The notes below the pieces were generated by a model, which was given only the letters and a program-made list of their open reading frames with translations, searched no databases and was not told where the DNA came from. This document shows, in pieces, positions 50,989 through 60,932 of a stretch of 64,000 nucleotides of DNA. A program made the position numbers and the translations under genes. The stretch is from Pannonibacter sp. XCT-53 (GTDB lineage Bacteria > Pseudomonadota > Alphaproteobacteria > Rhizobiales > Stappiaceae). The stretch lies in contig NZ_JAABLQ010000003.1 in NCBI RefSeq assembly GCF_009915765.1, positions 124,001 through 188,000 on the forward strand. The letters are read 5' to 3'. How positions within the stretch are numbered: the first letter of the stretch is position 1; each line of letters begins with the position of its first letter.

Positions 50989-51372
50989 ATGACCGATATG
51001 CGCACCCCGCTCGGCAAGGTCCGCGGCCTCGGCTCGGCCAAGGAAGGCACCGAGCATTTCTGGCGCCAGCGCGTGACCGCGGTGGCCAACGTGTTCCTGA
51101 TCTCGTTCTTCGTCGTGCTGGTGATCTCGCTGCAGGGCGGCAGCCATGCAGACGTGGTCGCGGCACTGAAGAACCCGCTGGTCTCGATCCTGCTGCTGCT
51201 CGTCATCCTGTCCGGCATCTATCACATGAAGCTCGGCATGCAGATCATCATCGAGGACTATGTCCACGGTGAAGGCGTGAAGTTCCTCGCACTGATGGCC
51301 AACATCTTCTTCTGTGCCGCAATCGGCCTCGGATCGGTGTTCGCGGTCGTCAAGATCGGCTTTGGAGGCTGA
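50989..51372 (+). CDS. sdhD: Succinate dehydrogenase membrane anchor subunit
   Basis: 127 residues, three helices (about 30-52, 60-80, 96-122). TPLGKVRGLGSAKEGTEHFWRQRVTAVAN is the alphaproteobacterial SdhD start; the ILLLLVILSGIYHMKLGMQIIIEDYVHGE segment carries the conserved His and Asp-Tyr. Ten bp after sdhC and 5 bp before sdhA. Confidence 0.97.
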   Translation: MTDMRTPLGKVRGLGSAKEGTEHFWRQRVTAVANVFLISFFVVLVISLQGGSHADVVAALKNPLVSILLLLVILSGIYHMKLGMQIIIEDYVHGEGVKFLALMANIFFCAAIGLGSVFAVVKIGFGG

Positions 51373-51377
51373 CCCAC

Positions 51378-53204
51378 ATGGCCAAGACCTATGAATTCGT
51401 CGATCACACCTTCGACGTGGTGGTGGTCGGCGCCGGCGGCGCCGGACTGCGCGCCACGCTCGGCATGGCCGAGCAGGGCCTGCGCACGGCCTGCATCACC
51501 AAGGTGTTCCCGACCCGCTCCCACACCGTCGCGGCCCAGGGCGGCATTGCCGCCTCGCTGAAGAACATGACGCCGGACTGCTGGGAATGGCACATGTACG
51601 ACACGGTGAAGGGCTCCGACTGGCTCGGTGACGCCGACGCCATGGAGTATCTCGCCCGCGAGGCCCCGAAGGCCGTGTACGAGCTGGAACATTATGGCGT
51701 TCCCTTCTCGCGCACCGAGGACGGCCGCATCTACCAGCGTCCCTTCGGCGGCCACATGCAGAACTACGGCGATGGCCCCCCGGTGCAGCGCACCTGCGCG
51801 GCGGCTGACCGCACCGGCCACGCCATCCTGCACACGCTCTATGGCCAGTCGCTGAAGAACAACGCCGAATTCTACATCGAGTATTTCGCGCTCGACCTGA
51901 TCATGTCGGATGACGGCGTGTGCCAGGGCGTGATCGCCTGGAACCTCGATGACGGCACCATCCACCGCTTTGCCGCCAAGATGGTGGTGCTGGCGACGGG
52001 TGGCTACGGTCGCGCCTATTTCTCGGCCACTTCCGCCCACACCTGCACCGGCGACGGTGGCGGCATGGTCGCGCGTGCCGGCCTGCCGCTGCAGGACATG
52101 GAATTCGTGCAGTTCCATCCGACCGGCATCTACGGCTCGGGCTGCCTCATCACCGAGGGCGCCCGCGGCGAAGGCGGCTATCTGGTCAACTCCGAGGGCG
52201 AGCGCTTCATGGAGCGCTACGCGCCGTCGGCCAAGGACCTGGCCTCGCGCGATGTCGTGTCGCGCTGCATGACGATCGAGATCCGGGAAGGCCGCGGCGT
52301 CGGCAAGAACAAGGATCACATCTTCCTGCACCTCGACCACCTCGACCCGGCCCTTCTGGCCGAGCGCCTGCCGGGCATCTCGGAATCGGCGAAGATCTTC
52401 GCCGGTGTCGACGTGACCAAGGAGCCGATCCCGGTCCTGCCGACCGTGCACTACAACATGGGTGGCATTCCGACCAACTACTGGGGTGAGGTCCTCAACC
52501 CGACCGCCGGCGATCCGAACCGCATCCAGCCCGGCCTGATGGCCGTGGGCGAGGCCGGCTGCGCCTCGGTGCACGGTGCCAACCGCCTTGGCTCCAACTC
52601 GCTCATCGACCTCGTGGTCTTCGGTCGCGCCGCCGCGATCCGTGCCCGCGAGGTGGTGGATCCCAAGAGCCCGGTTCCGACGCCGAACGCGCGCTCCTGC
52701 GAGGAGATCATGGCCCGCTTCGACAAGACGCGGCATGCCAGCGGCGCGACGCCGACGGCCGTGCTGCGCGAGAAGATGCAGCGCGCCATGCAGGAAGACG
52801 CCGCCGTGTTCCGCACCCAGGAAAGCCTCGAGCAGGGCTGCAAGCGCCTGTCGGCGATCTGGGGCGAAATGGCCGACATCAAGGTCAGCGACCGGTCGAT
52901 GATCTGGAACTCGGACCTTGTCGAGACCCTCGAGCTGCAGAACCTGATGGCCAATGCCATCACCACGGTCTACGGCGCCGAGGCCCGCAAGGAAAGCCGT
53001 GGTGCCCACGCCCGCGAGGACTACAAGGATGGTCCGCTGGGCGGCCGCGACGACGAGAACTGGCGCAAGCACACGCTGGCCTGGGTCGACGAGGCCGGCA
53101 AGGTGACGCTTGACTACCGTCCGGTGATCACCGAGCCGCTGACGCCCTATGAGCAGGGCGGCATCGACCCGAAGAAGATCGCCCCGAAGGCGCGCGTCTA
53201 CTGA
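51378..53204 (+). CDS. sdhA: Succinate dehydrogenase flavoprotein subunit
   Basis: 608 residues. FAD fold VVVVGAGGAGLRATLGMAEQ, the covalent FAD histidine in RSHTVAAQGGIAAS, catalytic arginine/histidine region TEGARGEGGYLVNSEGERF, and substrate site HPTGIYGSG. LGSNSLIDLVVFGRAAA and DEAGKVTLDYRPVITEPL finish the family. It oxidises succinate to fumarate. Unusually, the next gene is an FkbM methyltransferase rather than sdhB. Confidence 0.98.
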   Translation: MAKTYEFVDHTFDVVVVGAGGAGLRATLGMAEQGLRTACITKVFPTRSHTVAAQGGIAASLKNMTPDCWEWHMYDTVKGSDWLGDADAMEYLAREAPKAVYELEHYGVPFSRTEDGRIYQRPFGGHMQNYGDGPPVQRTCAAADRTGHAILHTLYGQSLKNNAEFYIEYFALDLIMSDDGVCQGVIAWNLDDGTIHRFAAKMVVLATGGYGRAYFSATSAHTCTGDGGGMVARAGLPLQDMEFVQFHPTGIYGSGCLITEGARGEGGYLVNSEGERFMERYAPSAKDLASRDVVSRCMTIEIREGRGVGKNKDHIFLHLDHLDPALLAERLPGISESAKIFAGVDVTKEPIPVLPTVHYNMGGIPTNYWGEVLNPTAGDPNRIQPGLMAVGEAGCASVHGANRLGSNSLIDLVVFGRAAAIRAREVVDPKSPVPTPNARSCEEIMARFDKTRHASGATPTAVLREKMQRAMQEDAAVFRTQESLEQGCKRLSAIWGEMADIKVSDRSMIWNSDLVETLELQNLMANAITTVYGAEARKESRGAHAREDYKDGPLGGRDDENWRKHTLAWVDEAGKVTLDYRPVITEPLTPYEQGGIDPKKIAPKARVY

Positions 53205-53213
53205 GGATCGGCC

Positions 53214-54059
53214 ATGGCATCCGCGCTCGCCCGGCCCGACATCACCTCGCCCTTCGGCACCTACCGTGCCGAGGGACTGGTGAAGTTTGCCTGGGCGCTC
53301 GCGGATCGGCATGACCTGTCCGCAACCCTGCGCAAGATGATCCGTGCACGTGTCGCCCGGGTCTTTGCGGGGCCCTATGACGCGGTGGTGGAAGGCCTGC
53401 GGTTCCGTCTCTATCCGGGCGCCAACTACGACGACCGCAAGATGATGGCCAAGGGCCGGCTGCCGGAACAGGCGGAACACCGCCTGATCGCACCGCTGCT
53501 GCGCCCTGGCTGCGTCTTCGTCGACGTCGGCGCCAACATCGGCACCTACAGCCTGTTCGCCGCCGCCTGCGGCGCGGAGGTGCTGGCGGTGGAGGCCAGC
53601 CCGGACACCGCCGACAAGCTGGCCTTCAACCTCGCAGCCAACGACGCTGCGGGCGTCCGGCTGGTGCGCACGGCGGTCGGGGCCGAGGCGGGCGAGCTGT
53701 CCCTGTGGCGCGAGCCGTCGAACGCCGGCTTTGCCACGCTTGTCGAGGACCTGACCCGCGGCGAATGGGCCGGCAACTGGAGCGCCTTCCGCGTTCCGGT
53801 GCGCCCCCTGGCCGATGTGGTGACGGAAGCGGGCCTGACCGGCATCGACGTTCTGAAGATCGACGTGGAGGGGTTCGAGGACCGGGTCCTCGTGCCCTAT
53901 CTCACGACCACAAGCCGGAGCCTCTGGCCCCGTGCCATCCTGATTGAAACAAACTGCCGGCCGCATTGGACCGAGGACTGCCTGAGCCTGCTCACGCACC
54001 TCGGCTATGAACAGGCCGGCGAAACCAGAGACAACATCCTGTTCAGCCTGAAGGACTGA
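53214..54059 (+). CDS. FkbM-family methyltransferase inserted between sdhA and sdhB
   Basis: 281 residues. SAM-binding motif I is VFVDVGANIGTYSLFAAACG (about 101-120), acid loop VLAVEASPDTADKLAFNL, and the FkbM C-terminal block IDVLKIDVEGFEDRVLVPYL. The first 85 residues are not assigned. It lies 9 bp after sdhA and 55 bp before sdhB on the same strand, so it should be made with complex II. Base composition matches its neighbours, so it is not an obvious recent arrival. FkbM enzymes O-methylate small molecules or sugars; the substrate is unknown. Confidence 0.93.
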   Translation: MASALARPDITSPFGTYRAEGLVKFAWALADRHDLSATLRKMIRARVARVFAGPYDAVVEGLRFRLYPGANYDDRKMMAKGRLPEQAEHRLIAPLLRPGCVFVDVGANIGTYSLFAAACGAEVLAVEASPDTADKLAFNLAANDAAGVRLVRTAVGAEAGELSLWREPSNAGFATLVEDLTRGEWAGNWSAFRVPVRPLADVVTEAGLTGIDVLKIDVEGFEDRVLVPYLTTTSRSLWPRAILIETNCRPHWTEDCLSLLTHLGYEQAGETRDNILFSLKD

Positions 54060-54114
54060 CGGGGAACCCTTTGGCCCGGACATCCATCCGGTGCCGTAAC
54101 GCGGAGCGACGAGA

Positions 54115-54897
54115 ATGGTTCAGCTGACGCTTCCCAAGAACTCCAAGGTGACCGAGGGCAAGGTCTGGGACAAGCCGAAGGGCGCCACCAACCTGCGCGA
54201 ATACCGGATCTACCGCTGGAGCCCGGATGACGGCCGCAACCCGCGCGTGGACACCTATTTCGTCGATCTCGACGATTGCGGTCCGATGATCCTGGACGGG
54301 CTCATCTACATCAAGAACAAGATCGACCCGACGCTGACCTTCCGCCGCTCGTGCCGCGAGGGCATCTGCGGCTCCTGCGCGATGAACATCGACGGCACCA
54401 ACACCCTCGCCTGCACCAAGGGCATGGACGAGGTGGGCAAGGGCGCGATCGCGATCTACCCGCTGCCGCACATGCCGGTGATCAAGGACCTGGTTCCGGA
54501 CCTGACCCGCTTCTACGCCCAGCACCGCTCGATCGAGCCCTGGCTGAAGACCGTGTCGCCGGCGCCGGAAAAGGAATGGCGCCAGAGCCACGAGGACCGC
54601 GCCAAGCTGGATGGCCTCTATGAGTGCATCCTCTGCGCCTGCTGCTCGACCTCCTGCCCGTCCTACTGGTGGAACGGCGACCGTTACCTCGGCCCCGCCG
54701 TGCTGCTGCAGGCCTATCGCTGGCTGATCGACAGCCGCGACGAAGCCAAGGGCGAGCGCCTCGACAACCTCGAGGATCCGTTCCGCCTGTACCGCTGCCA
54801 CACGATCATGAACTGCGCCCAGGCCTGCCCCAAGGGCCTGAACCCGGCCAAGGCCATCGCAGAGATCAAGAAGATGCTGGTCGAGCGTCGCGTCTGA
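54115..54897 (+). CDS. sdhB: Succinate dehydrogenase iron-sulfur subunit
   Basis: 260 residues with all three clusters: 2Fe-2S in FRRSCREGICGSCAMNI with the later CTKGM, 4Fe-4S in CILCACCSTSCPSYWWN, and 3Fe-4S in CHTIMNCAQACPKGLNP. It passes electrons from SdhA to the quinone site. Its ATG is separated from the FkbM gene by 55 bp. Confidence 0.98.
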   Translation: MVQLTLPKNSKVTEGKVWDKPKGATNLREYRIYRWSPDDGRNPRVDTYFVDLDDCGPMILDGLIYIKNKIDPTLTFRRSCREGICGSCAMNIDGTNTLACTKGMDEVGKGAIAIYPLPHMPVIKDLVPDLTRFYAQHRSIEPWLKTVSPAPEKEWRQSHEDRAKLDGLYECILCACCSTSCPSYWWNGDRYLGPAVLLQAYRWLIDSRDEAKGERLDNLEDPFRLYRCHTIMNCAQACPKGLNPAKAIAEIKKMLVERRV

Positions 54898-54925
54898 CCG
54901 CCAGCACGAAGGAAGGACCGGTATC

Positions 54926-55747
54926 TTGCAGGATGCCGTCGTCGCCGAGATCCGTTCGCGGCTGGAACAACTGGCCCGCCGCGAACGGGTGACCATCGCC
55001 TTCGCCATCGAAAGCGGCAGCCGGGCCTGGGGCTTTCCCTCGCCCGACAGCGACTATGACTGCCGCTTCGTGTTTGTCCGGCCGCTTGCCGAGACCTACA
55101 CCCTGTTTCCCGCACGCGACGTGCTCGAGGAGCCGCTGACCGAGGTCTTCGACATCAACGGCTGGGAATTGTCAAAAGCCATCCGCCTGCTGCTGAAGGG
55201 CAACGCGGTCATCCTGGAGTGGCTGAACTCGCCGCATGCCTACGGGGAGGTCCCCGGGTTCCGCGACGCCATGCTGGCGCTCGCCGGTCAGGTTGGCGAC
55301 CGCAACCTGATCGGCCGGCACTATTACTACCTGTGCCGCGAGCATGTCGGCCGCTGCTTCAGGGACCCGGAGACGACCGCGCTCAAGAAGCTGTTCTATC
55401 TGCTGCGTCCGCTCTTCGCCGTGCAGTGGCTCGACGCGCATCCGGATGCGGTCTACCCGCCGATGAACTTTCATGCGCTGCGGGCCGGCATCGATATCCC
55501 CGCCGCCGTGACCGACGAGATCGACACGCTGCTCGCCCGCAAGGCCGAGACCCGGGAACTGGGTGAGGGCCGCATTCCGCCGGTGCTGGCGAGCTACGCA
55601 CTTCAGGCCTATGACCGGGCCGGGCACTGGCGACGCGCCGTTGCCGTCGATCAGGAGCGGCAGGTGCTGGCGGACCGCTTCTGGCGGGAGTGGACGGAAC
55701 GCCTCGCGCCGTCCGGACTGGCCGTCCGGCCCGCCCGGGCCGACTGA
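54926..55747 (+). CDS. Predicted nucleotidyltransferase (COG3541/YcgL-type)
   Basis: 273 residues from a TTG start (54926) behind AAGGAAGGA; no nearby ATG or GTG gives the motif-bearing N-terminus. The pol-beta-type motif is IESGSRAWGFPSPDSDYDCRFVFV (G-S-x9-D-x-D), with later EVFDINGWELSKAIRLLLKGN and ILEWLNSPHAY. It is 28 bp after sdhB and probably the last gene of the sdh transcript. The substrate is unknown; some relatives act on RNA or proteins. A terminator was not recognised before cysK, which converges on it. Confidence 0.88.
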   Translation: MQDAVVAEIRSRLEQLARRERVTIAFAIESGSRAWGFPSPDSDYDCRFVFVRPLAETYTLFPARDVLEEPLTEVFDINGWELSKAIRLLLKGNAVILEWLNSPHAYGEVPGFRDAMLALAGQVGDRNLIGRHYYYLCREHVGRCFRDPETTALKKLFYLLRPLFAVQWLDAHPDAVYPPMNFHALRAGIDIPAAVTDEIDTLLARKAETRELGEGRIPPVLASYALQAYDRAGHWRRAVAVDQERQVLADRFWREWTERLAPSGLAVRPARAD

Positions 55748-55837
55748 TCCCCGTCCCGCACCGCATCCCCCGACGCGCCGTCGCCGCTGACCGGGGCCCC
55801 CGTTGAGGCGCCCCGGCCGGGTGCGTGTCCGCCGCGC

Positions 55838-56800
<963 letters not shown>

Positions 56801-57020
56801 CATAGTCTCCTGATGCGGGCTGCGTGGCACCGGACATCCGGCAGGCGGCGTCTCCGCCAGCAGCTCAAGCGCTATGATCCAAGCCTAGGCCCGTCGGCGA
56901 GGCAAGACGAGATGCGGCATTTCCAAACCGGGAAACCCGGGAAAATGTTTATCCAGCCGGGGCCTGTCGCGGCGAATGGCTTGCCTGTCGCCGCGCGGAC
57001 CCGGGATCGCACCAGCACCT

Positions 57021-57056
57021 GTATCGGCACCGGTATCGGCACCGGTACCGGCATCA
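57021..57056. repeat. Three 12-bp tandem repeats after dut
   Basis: GTATCGGCACCG at 57021-57032 and 57033-57044 is exact; GTACCGGCATCA at 57045-57056 is a third, diverged unit. It ends just before the dut stop codon (57058-57060). Probably simple replication slippage. The rest of the 257-bp gap to cysK shows nothing. Confidence 0.75.
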
Positions 57057-57057
57057 G

Positions 57058-57507
57058 TCAGGCCGTTCCGGTCGAGCCGAACCCGCCCGCCCCGCGCGCG
57101 GTCGCCTCCAGGCTGTCGACGTCCACCAGCACCGCCTGCTGCACGGGGGCAATCAGCATCTGCGCGATGCGCATGCCGCGGCTGATCGTGAAGGGATCGT
57201 GGCCGAGGTTGATCAGGATGACCTTCACCTCGCCCCTGTAGTCGGCGTCGATGGTGCCGGGCGTGTTGAGCACGGTGACACCATTCTTGGCCGCGAGACC
57301 CGAACGCGGTCGCACCTGGCCTTCAAAACCCCGCGGGATCGCCATGGAGAGGCCTGTCGGCACGAGGGCGCGTGCCCCCGGCGCAAGAACGAGATCGCTT
57401 TCCACGGCCGCCTGAAGGTCGAATCCGGCCGCATCCGCGCTCTGGTACGCGGGCAGGGGAAGGTCGGCGGCATGGGTCAGGCGCTGGATCTGAACCGTCA
57501 CGGTCAT
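57058..57507 (-). CDS. dut: dUTP diphosphatase
   Basis: 149 residues starting MTVTVQIQRL at 57507 (a longer frame to 57624 is unlikely). Family motifs are SADAAGFDLQAAV (motif 1), VRPRSGLAAKNGVTVLN (2-3), GTIDADYRGEVKVILINLG (3), RIAQMLIAP (4) and GAGGFGSTGT (5). It hydrolyses dUTP, keeping uracil out of DNA and supplying dUMP for thymidylate. Stand-alone leftward gene. Confidence 0.97.
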   Translation of the reverse strand: MTVTVQIQRLTHAADLPLPAYQSADAAGFDLQAAVESDLVLAPGARALVPTGLSMAIPRGFEGQVRPRSGLAAKNGVTVLNTPGTIDADYRGEVKVILINLGHDPFTISRGMRIAQMLIAPVQQAVLVDVDSLEATARGAGGFGSTGTA

Positions 57508-57677
57508 CGGAAACTCCGGTCTAGCAGGAAGCGCCTTGCTGGCAGGTCTGGCGCGCCGAGGCAAGACCGTTCTTCTGTTTCCATTTCGTGAACGAACTGT
57601 CGGAACCAAGGCGGCTTTATTCACGCGCTGACGAGGATTAGGCTCTCCGGCATGTTCGTCAGCTTGTGAGGCTCGCC

Positions 57678-58457
57678 ATGACCGCGACCCAACCCGCCCT
57701 GTTCCTTGCCCATGGATCGCCGATGCTGGCGATCGAGGACAGCGCCGCGCACCGGTTCCTCAGGACCCTCGGCAGCAGCCTGCCGCGCCCGAAGGCCATC
57801 GTCATCCTGTCGCCGCACTGGGAAACCGAGGGGCTGCGGGTGTCGGCGCCGGGACATCTGCGCACGATCCACGACTTCGGCGGCTTCCCGCGCGCCCTGT
57901 TCGAGATCCGCTATCCGGCGGAAGCGCCCGAGACGCTGGTGGACGCGGTGATGGCGCGGCTGGGCGACGCCGGGATTGCCGCCAGCGTCGATGCCTCCTG
58001 GGGCCTCGATCATGGTGCCTGGGTGCCGCTGTCACTGGCCTTTCCCGAGGCCGACATCCCGGTCGTGGCGCTGTCCCTGCCGCTCGACTACGGGCCGGCC
58101 GAGCTCCTTGCCCTTGGTGCAGCCCTGAGCTCGCTGAGGGACGACGGCATCCTGCTGGTCGCCACCGGCAGCACCACGCACAACCTGCGCCTGATCCAGC
58201 CGAAGACGGCCCCGGCGGCCGACTGGGCCAAGGCGTTCGATGCCTGGCTCGACCAGGGCCTGCTGCCCGGCGAGCCCGGGCGGATCAGCCGGCTGGAGAC
58301 CGCGCCGCAGTTCCGTCTGGCGCATCCGACCGAGGAGCATCTGCTGCCGGTCTTCTTCGCGCTCGGTGCGGGAGGAACAGGGGCCAGAGGCGAGCTGCTG
58401 CATCGCAGCTACGAATACGGCACCCTGTCGATGTCCTACTACCGCTTCGCGGCCTGA
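57678..58457 (+). CDS. DODA-type extradiol aromatic ring-opening dioxygenase
   Basis: 259 residues from ATG 57678; an in-frame GTG at 57666 is possible. LigB/YgiD fold with likely iron or zinc ligands in LAHGSPMLAIED, ILSPHWETEG, ASWGLDHGAWVPL and GSTTHNLRLI. Members open catechol-type rings such as DOPA or gallate; the E. coli version YgiD acts on DOPA. Nothing in the neighbourhood reveals an aromatic pathway. Convergent with folC. Confidence 0.9.
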   Translation: MTATQPALFLAHGSPMLAIEDSAAHRFLRTLGSSLPRPKAIVILSPHWETEGLRVSAPGHLRTIHDFGGFPRALFEIRYPAEAPETLVDAVMARLGDAGIAASVDASWGLDHGAWVPLSLAFPEADIPVVALSLPLDYGPAELLALGAALSSLRDDGILLVATGSTTHNLRLIQPKTAPAADWAKAFDAWLDQGLLPGEPGRISRLETAPQFRLAHPTEEHLLPVFFALGAGGTGARGELLHRSYEYGTLSMSYYRFAA

Positions 58458-58510
58458 TCCGGCCCGCCCTGATCCGACGGAGCCAAAGCCTGCGGGGCTT
58501 CGGCCCGCCG

Positions 58511-59827
58511 TCAGCGCGGCAGGGTGCCGTTTGCCGACAGAACGTCGCCCACCAGATAGAGCGAACCGCAGATCAGGATGCGCGGCGGCTCCCCGTCCCG
58601 CGCCGCACAGGCCCGGATGTCGGCCAGGGCCTGGTCAAGACTGTCGAACGGCGTGGCTTCCAGCCCGGCTGTCCGGGCAAAGTCGGCCAGCTCGAACGGA
58701 TCGCGGGCGGAATTGGTGGAGTTGATCGGCACGGTCGCCACATGACGGACCAGGCCCTGGAAGGCACGGAAGAAGCCGATCGGATCCTTGGTCGTCAGCA
58801 TGGCCGAGACCATGTACAGCGGCCGGGGGCTTTTCTCCTCCAGTTCGCCCATATAGGCGGCGATGGTGAGCGCAGCGCCCGGATTGTGTCCGCCGTCAAC
58901 CCAGACCTCGGCCCCGGCGGGGCATTTCTCGAACAGCGCGCCGTGGCGCAGCAGCTCGAGCCGGCCCGGCCAGCGCACGGAGCGGAGCCCGCGGGCAATC
59001 ACCTCCGGCCCGGGCAGCAGGCCGGCCGCCTTCAGCGCCGCGATGGCGAGGCCCGCGTTGCCGATCTGGTGCGCGCCGGGCAGGGCCGGAAGCGGCAGGT
59101 CGATCAGCCCGTCCTCGTCCTGGAACACCATGCGGCCGTTGTCGGCGCTGGCGGTGAACTCCTGACCGAAGCGCCCATGGGCGGAGCGGGCGCGGGCCGC
59201 CGCCCGGTCGATGACCCGCGTGACCTCGTCCACCTGCGCGGCGGAGACGGAGGGACGGCCGGGCTTGATGATCGCCGCCTTCTCGCCGGCGATCTCCGTC
59301 AGCGTGTTGCCGAGGAATTTCTCGTGGTCATGCGAGATGGAGGTGATGACCGAAACCAGCGGCGCGTCGATGACATTGGTCGCATCCAGCCGGCCGCCCA
59401 GCCCCACTTCCAGCAGGAGCACGTCGGCCGGCTCCTCCGAAAACAGCAGCAGGGCCGCTGCCGTGGTGATCTCGAAGAACGTGATCGGGTGGCCGTCATT
59501 CGCCCGCTCGCAGCGATCGAGCGCAGCCATCAGCTGCGGATCCTCCACGAAGGCACCGGTGCTGCCCAGCCGGATCCGCTCGTTGAACCGCACGAGATGC
59601 GGCGAGGTGTAGACATGACAGCGCTTGCCATCCGCCTCCAGGATCGCCCGCAGGGTCGCCGTGACAGAGCCCTTGCCGTTGGTGCCGGCCACGTGGATCA
59701 CCGGCGGCAGGCGACGCTCCGGATTGCCCAGCGCGGCAAGCAGCCGGTGCATGCGGTCAAGGGACAGGTCGATCTGCAGCGGGTGCAGCGCGAGAAGACG
59801 GTCGAGGATGGCGGTAATCTGGTCCAT
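58511..59827 (-). CDS. folC: Bifunctional folylpolyglutamate/dihydrofolate synthase
   Basis: 438 residues. Mur-ligase P-loop PPVIHVAGTNGKGSVTATL, FFEITTAAALLLFSEEPAD, ISHDHEKFLGNTLTEIAGEKAAIIKPG, and VWVDGGHNPGA. It adds glutamate to dihydropteroate and folates. It lies downstream of accD across a 167-bp gap with a hairpin, and the trp-accD-folC order is shared with many proteobacteria. Confidence 0.96.
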   Translation of the reverse strand: MDQITAILDRLLALHPLQIDLSLDRMHRLLAALGNPERRLPPVIHVAGTNGKGSVTATLRAILEADGKRCHVYTSPHLVRFNERIRLGSTGAFVEDPQLMAALDRCERANDGHPITFFEITTAAALLLFSEEPADVLLLEVGLGGRLDATNVIDAPLVSVITSISHDHEKFLGNTLTEIAGEKAAIIKPGRPSVSAAQVDEVTRVIDRAAARARSAHGRFGQEFTASADNGRMVFQDEDGLIDLPLPALPGAHQIGNAGLAIAALKAAGLLPGPEVIARGLRSVRWPGRLELLRHGALFEKCPAGAEVWVDGGHNPGAALTIAAYMGELEEKSPRPLYMVSAMLTTKDPIGFFRAFQGLVRHVATVPINSTNSARDPFELADFARTAGLEATPFDSLDQALADIRACAARDGEPPRILICGSLYLVGDVLSANGTLPR

Positions 59828-59936
59828 GGCGCCCTTGAGGCTTCTGTGTCCGGCCCGGCCGGTCGGTCCGGATCGGGCCTGATATAGGTGTCACATAGAG
59901 AGGCGCACAGGGGCTGGCACGCCGCAGGAACGGGAA

Positions 59937-59967
59937 CGGCCCGCCGTGTTCCATTCACGACGGGCCG
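59937..59967 (-). terminator. Imperfect hairpin between accD and folC
   Basis: CGGCCCGCCGTG (59937-59948) pairs with CACGACGGGCCG (59956-59967) with one mismatch and a 7-nt loop. Read leftward it is followed by TTCCCGTTCC, so the T-run is poor. It might attenuate rather than stop transcription into folC. Confidence 0.45.
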
Positions 59968-59994
59968 CTCGGAATGTCTGGCCGTCCGGCAGTC

Positions 59995-60891
59995 TCAGGC
60001 CGCGACGGTGGGCAGCGGCGCGTCCAGCTCCGGCAACTCGATCTGCCGCTTCATCAGGATGCCGGCGAGGCGGGCAATGGTGGCCTTCATGTCGTGCCGC
60101 TTGACGACCATGTCGACCATGCCGTGGTCGAGCAGGTATTCGGCGCTCTGGAAGTCCTCCGGCAGCTTCTCGCGGATCGTCTGCTCGATCACGCGGCGGC
60201 CGGCGAAGCCGATGACGGCGCCCGGCTCGGCAATGTGCACGTCGCCCAGCATGGCGTAGGAGGCCGACACGCCGCCGGTGGTCGGGTTGGTGAGCACGAC
60301 GATGTAGGGCAGGCGCGCCTCGCGCAGCATCTGGACCCCGACCGTGGTGCGCGGCATCTGCATCAGCGACAGGATGCCTTCCTGCATGCGCGCGCCGCCG
60401 GAGGCGACGAACAGCACGAACGGCGTCCTGGCCTGCACGGCGGCCTGCATGCCGGTCAGGATCGCCTCACCGGCGGCCATGCCGAGCGAGCCGCCCATGA
60501 AGTCGAAGTCCTGCACGGCGGCAGTGAAGTCCATGCCCTCGACCTTGCCGCGGCCGACATAGACGCAGTCGTCCTCGCCGGACCGGGTGCGGTACTCCTT
60601 GAGGCGATCGACATACTTCTTGGTGTCGCGGAACTTCAGCGGATCGATGGTGACGCCCGGCGTCGCGATGCGCTCGTAGCTGCCACCGTCGAAGAAGCTC
60701 TCGAGCCGCTTGCGCGCCGGCATGCGCATGTGGAAGCCGGAGTTCGGCACCACCCAGAGATTGGCCTCCAGATCGCGGTGGAACACCATCTCGCCCGTTT
60801 CCGGGCACTTGATCCAGAGGTTTTCCGGCATCTCGCGGCGCGACAGGAAGCTGCGCAGTTTCGGCCGAACGACAGTGTTGATCCAGTTCAC
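59995..60891 (-). CDS. accD: Acetyl-CoA carboxylase carboxyltransferase beta subunit
   Basis: 298 residues: MNWINTVVRPKLRS start, DFTAAVQDFDFMGGSLGMAAGEAI, FVLFVASGGARMQEGILSL and LTNPTTGGVSASYAMLGD of the carboxyltransferase. The N-terminal zinc finger is degenerate (KCPETGEM and VVPNSGFHM keep only one of four cysteines), a known trait of alphaproteobacterial AccD. With AccA it makes malonyl-CoA for fatty acids. 41 bp after trpA; probably co-transcribed. Confidence 0.97.
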   Translation of the reverse strand: MNWINTVVRPKLRSFLSRREMPENLWIKCPETGEMVFHRDLEANLWVVPNSGFHMRMPARKRLESFFDGGSYERIATPGVTIDPLKFRDTKKYVDRLKEYRTRSGEDDCVYVGRGKVEGMDFTAAVQDFDFMGGSLGMAAGEAILTGMQAAVQARTPFVLFVASGGARMQEGILSLMQMPRTTVGVQMLREARLPYIVVLTNPTTGGVSASYAMLGDVHIAEPGAVIGFAGRRVIEQTIREKLPEDFQSAEYLLDHGMVDMVVKRHDMKATIARLAGILMKRQIELPELDAPLPTVAA

Positions 60892-60932
60892 GGCAAAATC
60901 CGTCCGTTGTTGATCGGTCTTTGGGTCCTGCC

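Noticed and set aside
53214..54059. FkbM gene as a recent horizontal acquisition
   Set aside because: Its base composition and codon usage look like its neighbours, and no mobile element or repeat flanks it.
51258..54083. A 941-codon open frame on the minus strand opposite sdhA and the FkbM gene
   Set aside because: It mirrors the codon structure of well-recognised genes in very GC-rich DNA, has no ribosome site and no recognisable domain. Similar shadows oppose glnD (43382-46162), the PBP (7158-9251) and polA (34738-36327).
57021..57056. Iteron or regulatory array beside dut
   Set aside because: Only two exact and one diverged 12-bp units at a gene end; slippage is the simplest explanation.
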